Shown here: positions 1-8,061 of the stretch, piece by piece
How the letters are laid out: each line of letters begins with the position of its first letter
Position numbering within the stretch: position 1 is the stretch's first letter
Source of the DNA: Clostridia bacterium
GTDB lineage: Bacteria > Bacillota > Clostridia > Oscillospirales > Acutalibacteraceae
NCBI GenBank assembly: GCA_017517135.1
Contig: JAFXAK010000001.1
Span: 1-51,997, forward strand
DNA length: 51,997 nucleotides
Reading direction: 5' to 3'
Made by a program: the position numbers and the translations under genes
The notes under the pieces: model-generated
What the model was told of the DNA's origin: nothing
What the model saw: the letters and a program-made list of their open reading frames with translations, nothing else
Database searches by the model: none

Positions 1-150
1 CTCGATAAAAAATCTTCGACCTGAAATCAAAGAATTTTCAGATGATTTTTGGATGTTGAGGGTGCCGAAAGGCTGACGCCTTTCAAAGCCGAAACGCCGA
101 AAAGCGCTGAAAAGGCTTGATTTCAGGCATGGTTCGGATTGTTATCGCCA
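1..150. other. Structured intergenic stretch or 3' end of a gene to the left
   Basis: No convincing gene. An 11-bp inverted repeat (CCTGAAATCAA at 20-30, TTGATTTCAGG at 117-127) encloses a second hairpin (GAAAGGC at 67-73, GCCTTTC at 78-84). On the plus strand one frame is open from the window edge to a stop at 76 and another from about 45 to 120, so this may be the tail of a gene transcribed from the left, or a repeat-like element. The plus-oriented terminator just downstream supports transcription entering from the left. Identity unknown. Confidence 0.3.
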
Positions 151-156
151 CCCTAA

Positions 157-193
157 GAGCAGTAGTATTCTACTGCTCATTATATTTTTTTTG
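157..193 (+). terminator. Rho-independent terminator
   Basis: A perfect 9-bp stem (GAGCAGTAG / CTACTGCTC) with a TATT loop is followed on the plus strand by an A/T tract ending in eight T. It would end a plus-strand transcript from left of the window and separates it from the minus-strand uxaC, which converges on it. Confidence 0.7.
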
Positions 194-218
194 CTGAATA
201 TTAACTTAAAAAGAGGCA

Positions 219-1619
219 TTAAATACCAAAATAGGTCTTTGCATTGCCGAAGGAAATATTCTTCACGATTTCCTCAAGTGTTTCCGTATCGGCAGGATAT
301 TCGCCGTTTTCAACGAGATTTCCTATATATTCGCAGAGAATTCTTCTGAAATACTCGTGACGGGGATATGAGAGGAAGGAACGGGAGTCTGTCAGCATTC
401 CCACAAAGTTTGCGAGCACACCGAGATTTGCCAGAGCGTGCATCTGCTGTGACATACCGTCAATATTGTCGTTGAACCACCAGGCTGTGCCGAACTGAAT
501 TTTTGAGGCGGCTTCATCAGACTGGAAGTTGCCGAGCATTGTGCCTAAAACATAGTTGTCCTTGGGATTGAGTGTGAAAAGAATTGTTTTGGGTAAAGCA
601 TTTTCGTATTCGAGTGAATTGAGAAGAGCCGAGAGCTTTACTGCACATTCGTGGTCTGCAATTGAGTCATAACCGCTGTCGGGACCGAGCTTTTCAAACA
701 TTTTTGTGTTGTTGTTTCTCAGAGCCCCGATGTGTATTTCCGTAGCCCAGCCTCTCTGAGCATATTCCTTTGCAAAGAATCTGAACAGCTCTGTTTTGTA
801 GGCTTCCACCTCATTGTCCGAAAGCTTTTCTCCGTTGAGCTTTTTAGCAAAGATTGCTTCAAGCTCCTCTTCACTTGCACGAAGATAGGGAACAGCGGTG
901 AAGGCATGGTCTGTTGCACGGCAGCCGTGTTCGGCAAAAACCTCTATTCTTGAAAGGAGTGCTGTTTTGAGTTCGGCATATGTGCTTACTTTTTTACCGT
1001 AAACATTTTCGAGAGCCGTAAGCCATTCAAGGTAGGCGGGAGCCTCTATGGCTAAAGCCTTGTCGGGGCGGAAGGCGGGAAGAATTTTGCATTTAAAGGA
1101 CTTGTCTTCAGCTATAAGTCTGTGATATTCGAGTGTGTCTGCGGCATCGTCAGTTGTGCATACGCATACAACATTCGATTTTTCAATAAGCTCTCTGGGG
1201 GTAAAGCCGCCCCCGGCTATCATTGCGTTTGCTTTTTCCCATATAGCGTCTGCAGTCTTTTCGCTGAGAGGCTCATATATGTCGAAATATCTCTGTAATT
1301 CAAGGTGTGTCCAATGATAAAGGGGATTGCCGATAAGCTTAGGCATACACTTAGCCCACATTCTGAATTTTTCATAAGGGGTAGTTTCCTTGCCCGTGAT
1401 ATAATCCTCGTTAATACCGCAGCCTCTCATACCGCGCCACTTATAGTGGTCGGCAGACAGCCAAAGCTCGGCTAAATCGCGGGGAGTTTTGTTTTCATAA
1501 ATTTCCTTGGGCTGTAAATGACAGTGCCAGTCAAAGATAGGCTCATTTTTACAAGCATCAAAAAGCTTGAGTGCAGTTTCGGTTGAAAGAAGAAAATCCT
1601 CACCCATAAATTTTTTCAT
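219..1619 (-). CDS. uxaC: Glucuronate isomerase (UxaC)
   Basis: Interconverts D-glucuronate and D-fructuronate (also D-galacturonate and D-tagaturonate), the first cytoplasmic step of hexuronate use. The sequence is a full-length member of the amidohydrolase-fold family: start region KKFMGEDFLLS, the metal-binding motif DWHCHL near residue 31, the EIHIGALRN segment mid-protein, and the C-terminal LTDSRSFLSYPRHEYFRR motif. An upstream GTG at 1628 gives three more residues, but AAGAGGTG covers that codon and sits six bases before the ATG at 1619, so the ATG is chosen (466 aa). It starts 12 bases after the rnfB stop on the same strand, so it is probably cotranscribed with the Rnf operon. No other hexuronate gene lies in the window. 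The assignment is firm; the operon membership is inferred from spacing. Confidence 0.95.
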   Translation of the reverse strand: MKKFMGEDFLLSTETALKLFDACKNEPIFDWHCHLQPKEIYENKTPRDLAELWLSADHYKWRGMRGCGINEDYITGKETTPYEKFRMWAKCMPKLIGNPLYHWTHLELQRYFDIYEPLSEKTADAIWEKANAMIAGGGFTPRELIEKSNVVCVCTTDDAADTLEYHRLIAEDKSFKCKILPAFRPDKALAIEAPAYLEWLTALENVYGKKVSTYAELKTALLSRIEVFAEHGCRATDHAFTAVPYLRASEEELEAIFAKKLNGEKLSDNEVEAYKTELFRFFAKEYAQRGWATEIHIGALRNNNTKMFEKLGPDSGYDSIADHECAVKLSALLNSLEYENALPKTILFTLNPKDNYVLGTMLGNFQSDEAASKIQFGTAWWFNDNIDGMSQQMHALANLGVLANFVGMLTDSRSFLSYPRHEYFRRILCEYIGNLVENGEYPADTETLEEIVKNISFGNAKTYFGI

Positions 1620-1631
1620 TTTATACACCTC

Positions 1632-2432
1632 TTAAAGTTTTATTAAATCAATAGCCTTTGTCGGGCAGACTTCACTGCATGCACCGCAGGCGGTACACAG
1701 AGAATTATCAACCCTTGCAACAAAATTATCCATTGTTATTGCATTGTTTGGACACGCTTTAACACATTTTGTACAGCCGATACAGCCGACTGCACAATCT
1801 TTTTTTGTTTTTGCACCTTTATCGTGGTTTTTACAAAGCACACCTGCGGTAAGATGACCTTTCGGCATAAGCTCAATCAGGTTTTTCGGGCAGGTATTTA
1901 CGCACACCTTACACGCTTTGCACAATGACGGATTTACAACTGCAATTCCGTCGCAAAGCAGAATAGCATCATACGGACACGCTCTTGCACAGTCTCCCAA
2001 GCCTAAACAGCCGTATGTACAGCTTTTGTCGCCGCCGAAAAGCTGAGAGGCAAGCTTACAGCTTTGAACACCTGAATATATCATTTTGGTTTCTGCCTTG
2101 TCGCGGCTGCCCTTACAGCACACAACTGCCGTCATAGGCATAATATCGGCAGAAGCCAGTCCCATAATACCTGCGATTTTTTTTGAGGTCTCATTTCCGC
2201 CGGGAGCACAAAGTCCCGTATCGGCAGTTTCACCCTGAGAAAGAGCCGAAGCATAAGCCGAGCATCCCGCAAAGCCGCAGGCACCGCAGTTTGCTCCGGG
2301 GAGTATCTCTTCAATCTGTTGCGCCTTTTCATCGGCCTTGACAGCCATAAGCTTTGAAAGGACAGACAGGAGCAAGCCCGCAAGTAAACCTATACCGGCA
2401 ACAATGACTACTGCATAAATTATCTGTGTCAT
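1632..2432 (-). CDS. rnfB: Rnf complex ferredoxin subunit RnfB
   Basis: Electron-entry subunit of the membrane ferredoxin:NAD+ oxidoreductase (Rnf), which couples reduced ferredoxin oxidation to Na+ or H+ export. One N-terminal membrane helix (about residues 4-25) is followed by the four-cysteine domain with CGACGFAGC (around 49-57). Further [4Fe-4S] motifs follow: CLGLGDCARACP, CKACKVCVNTCP, CIGCTKCVKACP and CTACGACSEVCP. Length (266 aa) and cysteine spacing are normal for clostridial RnfB. It is the last rnf gene in the order C-D-G-E-A-B, 21 bases after rnfA. An ATG start is used. The family assignment is certain from motif order and neighbours; the coupling ion cannot be read from the sequence. 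Confidence 0.96.
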   Translation of the reverse strand: MTQIIYAVVIVAGIGLLAGLLLSVLSKLMAVKADEKAQQIEEILPGANCGACGFAGCSAYASALSQGETADTGLCAPGGNETSKKIAGIMGLASADIMPMTAVVCCKGSRDKAETKMIYSGVQSCKLASQLFGGDKSCTYGCLGLGDCARACPYDAILLCDGIAVVNPSLCKACKVCVNTCPKNLIELMPKGHLTAGVLCKNHDKGAKTKKDCAVGCIGCTKCVKACPNNAITMDNFVARVDNSLCTACGACSEVCPTKAIDLIKL

Positions 2433-2453
2433 ACCGTCATATCCTTTCTTTTA

Positions 2454-3065
2454 TTACATAAGTCCCATACCTTCAACAAGTCCCGCAAAGCCTAAAAAGC
2501 TTACGGACACTATCGAAGCGGCTATAAGCGTGATGGGAAGTCCCTGTAAGAATCTCGGTACATCTGCAGTTTCAAGGCGGGAGCGCACACCCGCAAAAAG
2601 CACCATTGCGAGCATAAAGCCCACACCTGCCGCAAATGAGTTTATCATTGAATGTAAAAATCCGTAATTATATGCGGAATATATGCTGATGTTATCAATA
2701 TTAAGGATAACAACACCTAAAACCGCACAGTTTGTTGTTATGAGGGGCAGATAAATCCCCAAGGAATTATAGAGCGATTTTACATATTTTTTCAGCACGA
2801 TTTCAACTGTCTGAACCAATGCGGCAATAACAAGAATGAAAACTATTGTCTGCAGAAATTCAAGGTCGTAATTTATCAGAAGCATATTTACGGGATAGGT
2901 AACGGCAGTTGCAATCAGCATAACAAATATAACAGCCGCACTCATTCCCAGAGCGGTGTTGAGCTTTTTTGAAACACCGAGGAAGGGACATATTCCGAGG
3001 AATTTTGACAGAGTAAAATTCTGGGTGAGTATACCCATAACAAGTAATGCTATAAAGAATTTCAT
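2454..3065 (-). CDS. rnfA: Rnf complex membrane subunit RnfA
   Basis: Integral membrane subunit of Rnf, about six helices, homologous to NqrE/RnfE and binding a membrane-embedded iron-sulfur centre with RnfE. Diagnostic segments are LTQNFTLSKFLGICPFLGVS at residues 14-33, including the conserved cysteine in GICPFLG, and the TTNCAVLGV segment with the second conserved cysteine near residue 112. Length 203 aa is slightly above the usual 190-195. The start overlaps the rnfE stop by four bases, the usual sign of translational coupling. Upstream AGGAGGATG-like bases in rnfE serve as the ribosome site. Confidence 0.95.
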   Translation of the reverse strand: MKFFIALLVMGILTQNFTLSKFLGICPFLGVSKKLNTALGMSAAVIFVMLIATAVTYPVNMLLINYDLEFLQTIVFILVIAALVQTVEIVLKKYVKSLYNSLGIYLPLITTNCAVLGVVILNIDNISIYSAYNYGFLHSMINSFAAGVGFMLAMVLFAGVRSRLETADVPRFLQGLPITLIAASIVSVSFLGFAGLVEGMGLM

Positions 3066-3814
3066 TGCGCATCATCCTCCTTCAGCTTACTGCAGCCTGA
3101 AGCGAGGGGACAGCCCTCACAGCCTGAAAGAACGGCTCTTTTAAGTCCCTTCTTTTCGGATATCTTATTTACAACAGCCATAAGAATACCGAAAACAAAG
3201 AAGCCGCCCGCGGGAAGGATGAATATTGTCATAGGAGAAAGCCCTATGCTTTCGAGGGCAGTATTGAAATCAAGCCCTCTGAACGAGCCGAGGTCAACAA
3301 ATGCAGAAAGCAGAGTGTCTGTGCCCGAAAGAAGCGTTCCGCCGCCGAGCAGCTCTCTGACAAAGCCCATACACGATAATGCAGCCGTAAAGCCTATGCC
3401 CATTCCCAGACCGTCAACAGCAGAAACAAGCACGGGATTTTTGCTTGCAAAAGCCTCTGCTCTGCCGAGAATAATGCAGTTTACAACTATAAGCGGAAGA
3501 AACACGCCTAAGGATTCATCGAGTGCGGGCACAAATGCCTTTATTAGCATCTGGACTATTGTTACGAAAGAAGCAATAATAACAATATATGACGGAATTC
3601 TTGCCTTTGAGGGTATTACCTTTCTCAAGGCGGAGATAACAATATTTGAGCATATGAGAACCATTGTTGTTGCAATTCCCATACCTATTGCATTGACAAC
3701 GCTTGTTGAGGTTGCCAATGCGGGACAGGTACCCAGCACCAATCTTAAAACAGGATTTTCTTTCAGAATACCCTTTGTAAGCTCCTTACAGTAATTATAC
3801 TTTACTTTAGCCAT
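3062..3814 (-). CDS. rnfE: Rnf complex membrane subunit RnfE, with a Cys-rich tail
   Basis: Partner of RnfA in the membrane core. The paired cysteine motifs are visible as LGTCPALATS near residue 30 and VVNCIILGRAEAFA near residue 112. They are followed by GMGIGFTAALSCMGFVRELLG. The last 25 residues form a hydrophilic extension containing CEGCPLASGC, a CxxCx5C arrangement not needed for the membrane core, which could bind metal or an extra cluster; that is inference. Six hydrophobic helices are apparent. It starts three bases after the rnfG stop and overlaps rnfA by four bases. Confidence 0.94.
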   Translation of the reverse strand: MAKVKYNYCKELTKGILKENPVLRLVLGTCPALATSTSVVNAIGMGIATTMVLICSNIVISALRKVIPSKARIPSYIVIIASFVTIVQMLIKAFVPALDESLGVFLPLIVVNCIILGRAEAFASKNPVLVSAVDGLGMGIGFTAALSCMGFVRELLGGGTLLSGTDTLLSAFVDLGSFRGLDFNTALESIGLSPMTIFILPAGGFFVFGILMAVVNKISEKKGLKRAVLSGCEGCPLASGCSKLKEDDAQ

Positions 3815-3817
3815 GTA

Positions 3818-4384
3818 TTATTCCTCCTGTCCCGACATAATCAAGTTATACATTTCCAAAGCCTCATTGACAGCCTGTGTTACAGCCGACGAGGAAATTG
3901 TGGCACTTGTTATCGCATCAATTTCATTCTCCGACGGACTGCCGTTTTTAATTACGGAAAGCTTTTCCGATTTGCCGTTGTATTGTCCGAGGAAGCTTTC
4001 ATTTTTAGCTTTCATACCAAGCCCGGGAGTTTCATTGATGGAAAGAATTGATACACGGCTTATTGTGCCGTCAGTATTTATTCCCGTCATAACCTCGATT
4101 TCTCCCCCGTAGCCTTTTGCACGGGTGGTGAAGACATATCCTGTTGTTTCAGTATCCTTAAAAGCAGTATAATATGCCGTGCCGTCGGGAGCGGATGATA
4201 GTTCAAAAGAGGAAGCCTCGGGGAAAACAGTTCTTCTTGTTTCATCTGCCTTGAGCAGATTGTTTTTTTCTATTTCGGGGGCGGTTATGCCGTTTATTCC
4301 TGCTAAAAGCCCTGCCGAAACGGCACATATAAGAAAGAGGGAGAGGGCAGTTTTTATGATTTCTTTTATGTCCTTACCTTTCAT
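3818..4384 (-). CDS. rnfG: Rnf complex flavoprotein RnfG
   Basis: Periplasm-facing (outer-face) FMN-binding subunit. One N-terminal helix (about residues 11-30) is followed by an FMN-binding domain. The covalent-flavin site is the threonine in DAITSATISSSAV near residue 160; the family consensus is D-x-(S/T)-GAT-(S/T), so here the glycine is replaced by serine while the acceptor threonine remains. TPGLGMKA, typical of the family, lies around residue 118. 188 aa, normal length. It overlaps rnfD by four bases. The Gly-to-Ser change could affect flavin attachment and is worth noting, though the rest of the site looks intact. Confidence 0.93.
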   Translation of the reverse strand: MKGKDIKEIIKTALSLFLICAVSAGLLAGINGITAPEIEKNNLLKADETRRTVFPEASSFELSSAPDGTAYYTAFKDTETTGYVFTTRAKGYGGEIEVMTGINTDGTISRVSILSINETPGLGMKAKNESFLGQYNGKSEKLSVIKNGSPSENEIDAITSATISSSAVTQAVNEALEMYNLIMSGQEE

Positions 4385-5403
4385 ACAGCTTTCTCCTTTT
4401 TAACCTTCTTTTCTTTTGTAAAGCCGAAGTATCCGGGAGCCGTAATTTTTTCTATGAGAGGACAGGCAATATTCATAAGCAGGATTGAATACGAAACACC
4501 CTCGGGAACAGAGCAATAAAGTCTTATGATACAGGTAAGCAGACCGCAGCCTATACCGAAAACAATTTTGCCCTTTTTGTTTATGGGGCTTGTTGTGTAG
4601 TCTGTTGCCATAAAGAAAGCACCGAGCAGCAGACCGCCGCCGAGAATTTCATAGGCAGTATAATAGATATTAAAGCCCGATACAATAAGCATAAAAACAG
4701 CAACGCTGCCTATATAAAAGACGGGTATTGAGAGCTTTATCACACCTCTTGCAACGAGATACACCGCACCGAGGATGAGGGCTACACTGCAGACTTCTCC
4801 GATACAGCCCTGACGGACACCGAAAAACATATGAAGAAGTGAAGGTAATTCACCGTCGGCTATGAGCTGTTTTAGCTGAAGCGTTATATTGCCGTCAAGG
4901 TCAAGTGCCGAAAGGTGAGCTAAGGGAGTAGCACCCGCAACGGCATCAACAGCGGCAGAGGACGGCTGAGAGAAGCTTGTCATTGCTCCGGCAAAGGAAA
5001 CAAGAAGAACAATTCTTGCGGTAAGTGCCGGATTTGCAAAGTTCTGTCCTATTCCGCCGAAGAACTGCTTGACAACAACTATTGCAACCGCACTGCCCGC
5101 AACACACATCCACAAGGGTATGTCAACAGGCAGATTGAAGGCTAACAGAAGACCTGTAACCACAGCACTCAGGTCACCTACAGTAGAGTGCCTTTTCATT
5201 ATTTTTCTTGAAAGAGCTTCAAATGCAACACAGCTTATGATGCATACTGCGATTACCAGCGCAGCCTTAACACCGAAAACGGCAACACCTGCAAAGGCAG
5301 CGGGAATAAGAGCAATTATTACATCAAGCATAATTCCCGTAACAGTAGAAAAGCCCTTTATATGTGGTGACGCACTTACGGTGAGTTTATTTGTTTCACT
5401 CAT
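4381..5403 (-). CDS. rnfD: Rnf complex flavoprotein membrane subunit RnfD
   Basis: Polytopic subunit with covalent FMN, homologous to NqrB. The phosphoester-FMN motif is DAVAGATPLAHL near residues 153-164, with the acceptor threonine in GATPL. Around nine to ten hydrophobic helices, the conserved FGGIGQNFANPALTARI stretch near residues 115-131, and DYTTSPINKKG close to the C-terminus complete the signature. 340 aa, normal. Both ends overlap neighbours by four bases (rnfC upstream, rnfG downstream), consistent with a single translated operon. Confidence 0.95.
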   Translation of the reverse strand: MSETNKLTVSASPHIKGFSTVTGIMLDVIIALIPAAFAGVAVFGVKAALVIAVCIISCVAFEALSRKIMKRHSTVGDLSAVVTGLLLAFNLPVDIPLWMCVAGSAVAIVVVKQFFGGIGQNFANPALTARIVLLVSFAGAMTSFSQPSSAAVDAVAGATPLAHLSALDLDGNITLQLKQLIADGELPSLLHMFFGVRQGCIGEVCSVALILGAVYLVARGVIKLSIPVFYIGSVAVFMLIVSGFNIYYTAYEILGGGLLLGAFFMATDYTTSPINKKGKIVFGIGCGLLTCIIRLYCSVPEGVSYSILLMNIACPLIEKITAPGYFGFTKEKKVKKEKAV

Positions 5404-6752
5404 TTTTTAGCACCCGCCTTACTGACAACATCTTTTGCTAAACGCATATACTGAACGAGAGGTTTTCCTGCAGGACAGGAATATGCACAGCTGCCGCATT
5501 CCATACAGACCGAAATACCGCACTTTTTCAATGTATCGGCATCGTTCGCAAGTGCATATTTTTTTATCTGAGTGGGAATAAGTCCCATAGGACAAGCCTC
5601 ATGGCATCTTCCGCAGCGGATACAGTCGCGCTCGGGCTTGAGCACAGAGCTGTTTTTTGAAAAAGCCAGCACCGCATTGTTGTTTTTGAGAAGCGGAACA
5701 TCGGTATTTACTATTGCCGTACCCATCATAGGACCGCCCGAAAGAATTTTATACGGCTCATCAGTAAAGCCGCCGCAGAAATCTATGATATCCTTTATTG
5801 AGGTGCCTATCGGCACTCTGACATTCATCGGATTTTTCACACAGTCCCCGCTTACCGTAACGGTACGGCTTATGAGGGGCTTGCCTGTTTTCAGATATCT
5901 CGAAATGAACGCAACGCTTCCCACATTCAGCACAATACAGCCCACATCTGCAGGCAGCTTGCCCTCGGGTACCTTTCTGCCCGTTGCGGAAAGCACCATC
6001 ATTTTTTCCGCTCCCTGCGGATATTTTGATTTAAGCGTCATAAGCTTTACCGCATCGCCGTGTGCATTGTCCTTGTCGGCAATTGCCTTGAGAACCTGTA
6101 TAGCCTGAGGCTTATTGTCTTCAATCGCAATTATCACATTTTTTATACCTAAAATTTCGGCAAGCGAATAAACACCGCCCATAATATCCCAGGAGTTTTC
6201 AATACATTCTCTGTAGTCAACGGTTATGAACGGTTCACATTCAGCCGCATTGACAATAAGAGTGTCTATAGGCTTGTCATCGGGTGTGTTCAGCTTTATG
6301 TAAGCAGGGAAGCCGGCTCCTCCGAGCCCCACAAGTCCCGATTTGCGTAAGGCTTTTATAAAGGAAGCCTTATCGGTGATAACAGGGGGGACTATACCGT
6401 AAAAAGGAGTCATTTTACCGTCGGATTCAACGGTTACGGCGGGAGCTGTTTTTCCGTTCGCGAGAGTTGTGTCCGACACAGACACAACCGTGCCCGAAAC
6501 AGATGCGTGAACGGGTACGCTTAAAAATTTATCGCTGTCTCCGATTACCTGACCGACAAAAACTCTGTCTCCTACCTTTACCGTGGGAGTGCAGGGCACT
6601 CCTATGTGCTGAAGCATAGGAAGGGTTACTTTTTCGGGTACGGGTATTCTGACTGTTTGGGATTCGGCTGTGATTTTGTGATGCTCAACAAAAACTCCGC
6701 CGGAGCCTTTTGCTACCGCTTTTAATATGGCACCGGGCCTTAATCTGCTCAT
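5400..6752 (-). CDS. rnfC: Rnf complex NADH-binding subunit RnfC
   Basis: Peripheral subunit carrying the NAD(H)/FMN site and two [4Fe-4S] clusters, homologous to the 51-kDa subunit of complex I and to NqrA. The N-terminal barrel (HKITAES... VPVHASVSGTV) is followed by the nucleotide-site glycine stretch GLVGLGGAGFPAYIKL near residues 140-155, then NAAECEPFITVDYREC, an SLBB region, and two clusters in CIRCGRCHEACP and CMECGSCAYSCP near the C-terminus. It is the first gene of the operon, with an AAAGGAG site seven bases before ATG and a promoter upstream. 450 aa, typical length. Confidence 0.96.
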   Translation of the reverse strand: MSRLRPGAILKAVAKGSGGVFVEHHKITAESQTVRIPVPEKVTLPMLQHIGVPCTPTVKVGDRVFVGQVIGDSDKFLSVPVHASVSGTVVSVSDTTLANGKTAPAVTVESDGKMTPFYGIVPPVITDKASFIKALRKSGLVGLGGAGFPAYIKLNTPDDKPIDTLIVNAAECEPFITVDYRECIENSWDIMGGVYSLAEILGIKNVIIAIEDNKPQAIQVLKAIADKDNAHGDAVKLMTLKSKYPQGAEKMMVLSATGRKVPEGKLPADVGCIVLNVGSVAFISRYLKTGKPLISRTVTVSGDCVKNPMNVRVPIGTSIKDIIDFCGGFTDEPYKILSGGPMMGTAIVNTDVPLLKNNNAVLAFSKNSSVLKPERDCIRCGRCHEACPMGLIPTQIKKYALANDADTLKKCGISVCMECGSCAYSCPAGKPLVQYMRLAKDVVSKAGAKK

Positions 6753-6789
6753 AATTTCTCCTTTGTTACTTTAGCACTTTTTAAGTATA

Positions 6790-6818
6790 ATTATAGCAAA
6801 ATTATTTATATTAGTAAA
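6790..6818 (-). promoter_or_regulatory. Promoter of the rnf operon
   Basis: On the minus strand, TTTACT (6813-6818) and TATAAT (6790-6795) are separated by 17 bases, a sigma-A-type promoter about 40 bases upstream of the rnfC start. It is back to back with the sortase-operon promoter in the same 155-base gap. Confidence 0.6.
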
Positions 6819-6841
6819 GTATAAAATAAATAACACTTGTT

Positions 6842-6870
6842 TTGCAAAAGAATATATGTTATTATATAAT
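6842..6870 (+). promoter_or_regulatory. Promoter of the sortase operon
   Basis: TTGCAA (6842-6847) and a perfect TATAAT (6865-6870) are spaced by exactly 17 bases. A GGGGG ribosome site and the GTG start of the first sortase follow about 30 bases further on. Confidence 0.7.
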
Positions 6871-6907
6871 TGACTATATATATTTATTATTTTTCCGGGG
6901 GTAAGCT

Positions 6908-8038
6908 GTGGACGGAATACATAACAACAATGAACAGGATAACAAATTAGGCATTTCAATGTCGGACGGCAGTGATGTTTTTGCACCGAAGCCCGGCAGT
7001 GAGGTCTATCTTGATTCTCTCACCAATTCGGGTGAGGATGTAAAGGACCTCAATAAAATCAAAGCAAAGTCAATGACTGCTGCCGACAAAAAGGTAATAA
7101 GCATTCTTGCGGCGCTCAACGCAATAGTTGTTGTCGTTATAGGAATATATCTGGGACTGAACGGCGGCGGTGACGAGTATGAATCAATCAAGGAAAATAT
7201 GAATTTTGATGCAGAGAAAGACTATTTCAATGTAAGCCGTGTTTTTGACGGTGAGCTTTCAATGTATCTCAACGGGGTTGAATTTCCCGACAGTATACAG
7301 AATTATTTTAAGCCCCTGTATTCTGCAAACACCGATACCGTAGGCTGGATAAAAATTCCCGAAACAAGCATAGATTTCCCCGTGCTCAAAGCCGAGGACA
7401 ATGCTTTTTATGAAAGAAAGAATTTCTACGGCGGCTATGACAGACGCGGTTCGATTTTTATGGATTACAGAAATACCGTTGGCATGGGAAGAGATTCACT
7501 TTCCAAGAACACTATAGTGTACGGTCATCATCTCACACAGGACGAGTGTGTGTTTGCGGATGTTGAAAAATATCTTGATCCCGATTATTACGCACTTCAT
7601 CCCGTAATAACAATGAATACTTTGTATGATGACTATGAATGGAAGGTATTTGCCTGCTATATCACAAATGCCGATGAAAAGGACGATAACGGATATGTTT
7701 TCTATTACTGGTATCCGTTTTTCTCCGACGGCAACACAATGAACTTCGTAAACGAAACCTTAAGCCGAAGCTGGTTTATAAATCCGAGTATAGATTTCAA
7801 GCCGACGGACAAGTTCCTTACTCTTTCTACCTGTACATACATAATGAATGAGGGCGGCAGATATGTTGATGCGAGATGTGTGCTTGTTGCAAGACTTGTC
7901 AGAGCAGGCGAGAGTGACGAGGTAGATGTTTCGCAGGTTTATGAAAACACAAATAAGCGTCTTCCCCGGATATGGTTTGATGTATTCGGCGGCACAAACA
8001 ATTATGCCGGCGGACCTTTCTGGGATGCATTTGCATAA
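6908..8038 (+). CDS. Class B sortase
   Basis: Membrane transpeptidase that cleaves a sorting signal and joins the protein to peptidoglycan or to another protein. A charged cytoplasmic N-terminus of about 60 residues is followed by one membrane helix (about 62-84) and the sortase domain. The catalytic set is visible: His in IVYGHHL (H207), Cys in TLSTCTY (C309) and Arg in DARCVLVARL (about R323). The class B hallmarks VGWIKIPETSIDFPVL and FMDYRN are present. The start is a GTG preceded by GGGGGT. At 376 aa it is longer than the usual 220-280 because of the N-terminal extension and a 40-residue tail. No protein with a recognisable sorting signal is encoded in the window, so the substrate is unknown. 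First gene of a five-gene run. Confidence 0.92.
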   Translation: MDGIHNNNEQDNKLGISMSDGSDVFAPKPGSEVYLDSLTNSGEDVKDLNKIKAKSMTAADKKVISILAALNAIVVVVIGIYLGLNGGGDEYESIKENMNFDAEKDYFNVSRVFDGELSMYLNGVEFPDSIQNYFKPLYSANTDTVGWIKIPETSIDFPVLKAEDNAFYERKNFYGGYDRRGSIFMDYRNTVGMGRDSLSKNTIVYGHHLTQDECVFADVEKYLDPDYYALHPVITMNTLYDDYEWKVFACYITNADEKDDNGYVFYYWYPFFSDGNTMNFVNETLSRSWFINPSIDFKPTDKFLTLSTCTYIMNEGGRYVDARCVLVARLVRAGESDEVDVSQVYENTNKRLPRIWFDVFGGTNNYAGGPFWDAFA

Positions 8039-8061
8039 TTTTCACACAAGGAGAGAATATT

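Noticed and set aside
3219-3794. 191-codon plus-strand frame within rnfE
   Set aside because: Antisense shadow of a clear RnfE gene.
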